Source: a candidate division TM6 bacterium UASB124 (GTDB lineage Bacteria > Babelota > Babeliae > Babelales > RVW-14). From it: DNA of 7,086 bases. Below the pieces are notes generated by a model. The model was not told the origin of the DNA and did not search any database. It worked only from the letters and a program-made list of their open reading frames with translations. The position numbers and the translations under genes are program-made. Location: contig CAMBZK010000054.1 of assembly GCA_945872225.1 (NCBI GenBank), forward strand, positions 1 to 7,086. Reading direction: 5' to 3'. The number at the start of each line of letters is the position of its first letter. Position 1 is the stretch's first letter. Shown here in pieces: positions 4,695 through 7,086 of this stretch.

Positions 4695-7086
4695 TTAAAC
4701 CTGAGGAGCGTTAACAAATGAGGTAACAACACTATTGTTAGAACTCAAAACCGCACCATTTACCATGTCAACGGTAAATTGGCTACCATTGAAGTTGCCG
4801 CTTACGGTACGGCCGTCAGGAGACTCACTGAGCACCTCAGCGCCAGCAGCAAGAACCGCGGTTAGGCGACCATTTTTGCTACGCACCTTGGTTACATCGC
4901 CAACTTTGTACACTAGATTTTGCGTTACAGCAGCAACTTGTGATGCTGCAGCACGTACTACATCTTCAGCCAACAATTGGTCAAGGGCTGTGTTAAAGAA
5001 TACTGAAGGGAAAGCAGCGATGGCCGCTGTGAACGATTCAACATAGCCCTGATGTTCTTTAACAAGTCGTATGTTGCCCGTACCATCACTCGTTTCAAAA
5101 GAAGCATTTTTGCCATCCCAAGTAAAACGAGCAAAGTCACTGCTGCCAAAAGCACCCTCACCAACAACAAAGGTCCCGCGATCATGCACGTTCAAATGGC
5201 CACCATTGTTCCAGTTGAATGATTGCAAAATCCCAGGTCTTGCTTGGCCATCTGCTGTTGCGTTAATCGCCCATCGACCACCAGCAAGGTCTACAAAACC
5301 ATGTACATCAAAATTCCAGGTGCCATGAAGGAAGCTTATGTCCCCGCTACCAAGATAGACGGTAGAGCCTGCTTCTGTTCTGAAAATGATGTCGTTGAGC
5401 ACGTTGTTGTTAAAGTTGTCATTAGTCATTAACTCATCTGCACCAAAGACAACCGCACTTGCTCCTGGATTAAGCGTTACGTTACCACCAAGAACAAATC
5501 GACCAATGCCGGTAAAACGAACGCCATCAGCTAGCTCATCCTCAATAACAACACGAGCGCCATTACGTATTTCAAATGATGGACGCGTTGCACCAGATTG
5601 ATTAACCACTAATCCATCAGCAAAAATATGTCGGGCTGAGGCATTTTCAGTATCAGCACTCAAGACAACTCGACAGCCACTTGGTATCGACATCGTACCT
5701 TGATAGGTAACGGTACCAGCGCCAGCGACTACGATCGTTAACTCCGTACCTTGGTCAAGTGCCAAGCCACCAGTACAATCAATGGTCACATTCCCAGCAA
5801 CGTACATGACGTTACCAGTACCCTGGAAGCTCAATTTATGATCTGCATCAAAGGTCATATCTTGAAGGATGGTCATTTCTGAATTAGCAAATACACCATT
5901 AAATGACGCACCTGTCTGCATAAAGAAGCCACCTTCTCTATTGGTTGTCACATCAAAACCACCAACTGTTGCTTTTAGGAAGCGGCAATTACCGGTAAAC
6001 CCTGTTGATGGGACTACTGCTTCACCATTCAGATTTTGTACAAAGCTTGTTGGTAATTCAAACGCTGCACGCGTTGTGCCATGAAGGCCACGCGTTGCTA
6101 AAACGTCTTGCTCAAGTTGCTCGAGCTGTTCCATATCGGTATTGAAAAGCAACTCGTCAAGATCTCTGAAGCGCGCTCTAGCGTTGTGCTTCTTTGCCTT
6201 TGCTACTGCTTTTTGCCCAGCAGCCGTCTCTTTTTTGCGGCTTGGCGGAACCCTGCCTGGCTTATGTGGAGCATGGTATTTATTAGCAAGAGCCTTAGCG
6301 TCTGCATCACGTTTCATTTGCAATGCATTCGGGTTTCTGTAGCGCTTAACACGCTCTGGCAACCTAACAAATGATGCGTCCATGCCAGCGCCACCAATTG
6401 ACAAGCCTCGAGCGCGGTAATCAGATGCTTGTATCTTAATTGGGAAATTTTGCAGCGTCAGGTTGTTGTATTCTAATTTACCATGTGCATCTATGATAAA
6501 TGCGTTACTTGTTGCCAAATTGAGAATTACATTTTGATCCGCAAATGATAACGATGCTAGGCCATTGGCTGAGAATAGCTGAATGCCAGGATCGTTATCA
6601 ATCTTGACCATCGGCTGGGTTGTTTCTGTGGTGCTAAAGCTGACGGTGAGGTGGTTGATTGGGAAATCACCAAATGAAATGTTGTTTGCTAAAATAAACT
6701 CAGTGTATTTTGGGGATGCAAGGGTATCACTGGCCGCAGCTGCAATAATTTCAGCTTCTGTTGGCGGCAATGAGTTGCGCAAAACGAGCTTATTACCTTC
6801 ATTTTCAACAAAAATGTTAACCGCGTTGGTTACGACATCTTGGTCAACAACAGCATTCCCCGAAAGCGCTATTGCTGGTGATGCAACATCATCAACCACA
6901 GAAAATATGTGGTCAAGACCCCGGAGTGTAGCATTTTCTAATTGCAGTGTATTGTGACCAAGGATAAATGAGTAGGTGTTGTCGAGTGATGTTCCACCAT
7001 ATACATCAAGCAACGGCGCAACGCGGAAGGTTTTTGGCGTCGTTTTGCTCATGATAACAAAAATATTTATCAACTCATCAGTATCA
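4695..7086 (-). CDS. Large secreted beta-solenoid surface protein, 5' partial
   Basis: Not recognised as a named gene. The frame stays open from the stop (TAA at 4697-4695) to the window edge, and codons upstream of the TTG at 7073 read D-T-D-E. There is no signal peptide and no Shine-Dalgarno before that TTG or the ATG at 7052, so the true start probably lies outside. Residues below count from the TTG (792 aa). Residues 20-235 are beta-strand-rich and repetitive, with LQLENATLRGL at 43-53 and LEYNNLTLQNF at 200-210. Residues 241-303 are a strongly basic Lys/Arg/Ala/His segment, followed by an acidic helical stretch (about 304-325). Residues 345-665 are a second Gly/Asn/Val-rich solenoid. Residues 670-720 look helical, and the end is strand-like and not a beta-barrel. 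By family style it is an extracellular or surface-attached passenger-type protein, perhaps an adhesin. The barrel gene follows after 15 nt, which implies one transcript. Function is unproven; the partial call is fairly secure. Confidence 0.85.
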   Translation of the reverse strand, partial: DTDELINIFVIMSKTTPKTFRVAPLLDVYGGTSLDNTYSFILGHNTLQLENATLRGLDHIFSVVDDVASPAIALSGNAVVDQDVVTNAVNIFVENEGNKLVLRNSLPPTEAEIIAAAASDTLASPKYTEFILANNISFGDFPINHLTVSFSTTETTQPMVKIDNDPGIQLFSANGLASLSFADQNVILNLATSNAFIIDAHGKLEYNNLTLQNFPIKIQASDYRARGLSIGGAGMDASFVRLPERVKRYRNPNALQMKRDADAKALANKYHAPHKPGRVPPSRKKETAAGQKAVAKAKKHNARARFRDLDELLFNTDMEQLEQLEQDVLATRGLHGTTRAAFELPTSFVQNLNGEAVVPSTGFTGNCRFLKATVGGFDVTTNREGGFFMQTGASFNGVFANSEMTILQDMTFDADHKLSFQGTGNVMYVAGNVTIDCTGGLALDQGTELTIVVAGAGTVTYQGTMSIPSGCRVVLSADTENASARHIFADGLVVNQSGATRPSFEIRNGARVVIEDELADGVRFTGIGRFVLGGNVTLNPGASAVVFGADELMTNDNFNNNVLNDIIFRTEAGSTVYLGSGDISFLHGTWNFDVHGFVDLAGGRWAINATADGQARPGILQSFNWNNGGHLNVHDRGTFVVGEGAFGSSDFARFTWDGKNASFETSDGTGNIRLVKEHQGYVESFTAAIAAFPSVFFNTALDQLLAEDVVRAAASQVAAVTQNLVYKVGDVTKVRSKNGRLTAVLAAGAEVLSESPDGRTVSGNFNGSQFTVDMVNGAVLSSNNSVVTSFVNAPQV

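Noticed and set aside
4958..5185. A 75-aa minus-strand ORF inside the first solenoid gene
   Set aside because: It is a +1 or +2 frame shadow of the large gene. Its hydrophobic start is a by-product of Gly/Val/Thr codons, and no frameshift in the main gene is needed.
4299..5601. Plus-strand ORFs opposite the barrel and the first solenoid gene
   Set aside because: They have no ribosome site or protein pattern and are fully contained in well-supported minus-strand genes.
6068..6097. Direct repeat CACGCGTTG separated by 21 nt
   Set aside because: It is nine bases long and in coding phase (T-R-G / T-R-A). It is compatible with chance and no third copy is seen.
38..7086. Chlamydial polymorphic membrane protein (Pmp) identity
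   Set aside because: Pmp proteins carry many GGAI and FxxN tetrapeptides and a fused autotransporter barrel. Here FxxN is sporadic, GGAI is absent and no solenoid gene has a barrel.

Overview
The window holds four large genes in a row, all transcribed from the minus strand. Reading 5' to 3' along the transcript they are: a large beta-solenoid protein (4695-7086, 5' end outside the window), an outer-membrane beta-barrel (3021-4670), a second beta-solenoid protein (1209-2891) and a third, smaller one (38-1165). The three genes with a visible N-terminus encode signal peptides, and the barrel ends in phenylalanine. This points to a Gram-negative cell envelope. Base composition is moderate (mid-40s percent GC by eye). 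From memory of such proteins, the family style resembles predicted surface proteins of Candidatus Dependentiae (TM6) or a similar poorly characterised, possibly host-associated Gram-negative lineage: secreted solenoids with Asn- and Gly-rich strands and a recurring 'LxLxNMVIxGL' strand. No marker gene is present, so the phylum is a tentative inference.

Layout: gene 1 and gene 2 are 15 nt apart on the transcript and almost certainly co-transcribed. Gene 2 and gene 3 are separated by about 130 nt. That gap carries a strong stem-loop (2924-2955) and a perfect TATAAT box on the minus strand (2966-2971), so a new transcript may begin there. Gene 3 and gene 4 are 43 nt apart with no terminator, and gene 4 has a strong ribosome binding site. 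Nothing reliable is seen in positions 1-37. There are no RNA genes, CRISPR arrays, transposases or enzymes.

The solenoid genes share a paired-strand module: a first strand of the form LxLxNMVIxGL, then a second LxLxNxxxxL about 22-24 residues later. Gene 3 has two copies and gene 4 one; gene 1 has one clear first strand. They look like paralogues built from the same part. None carries its own beta-barrel, while the one barrel gene has no solenoid. The cluster therefore looks like a surface-display locus whose passenger-like proteins are separate from the barrel. Whether the barrel helps export them is speculation.

The most unusual feature is a GC-rich palindromic segment (about 2778-2850) inserted in frame in the signal-peptide region of gene 3. 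It adds about 30 residues, including FRHAQAERS, ahead of an otherwise normal hydrophobic core. It resembles the class of selfish palindromic elements that insert within reading frames.
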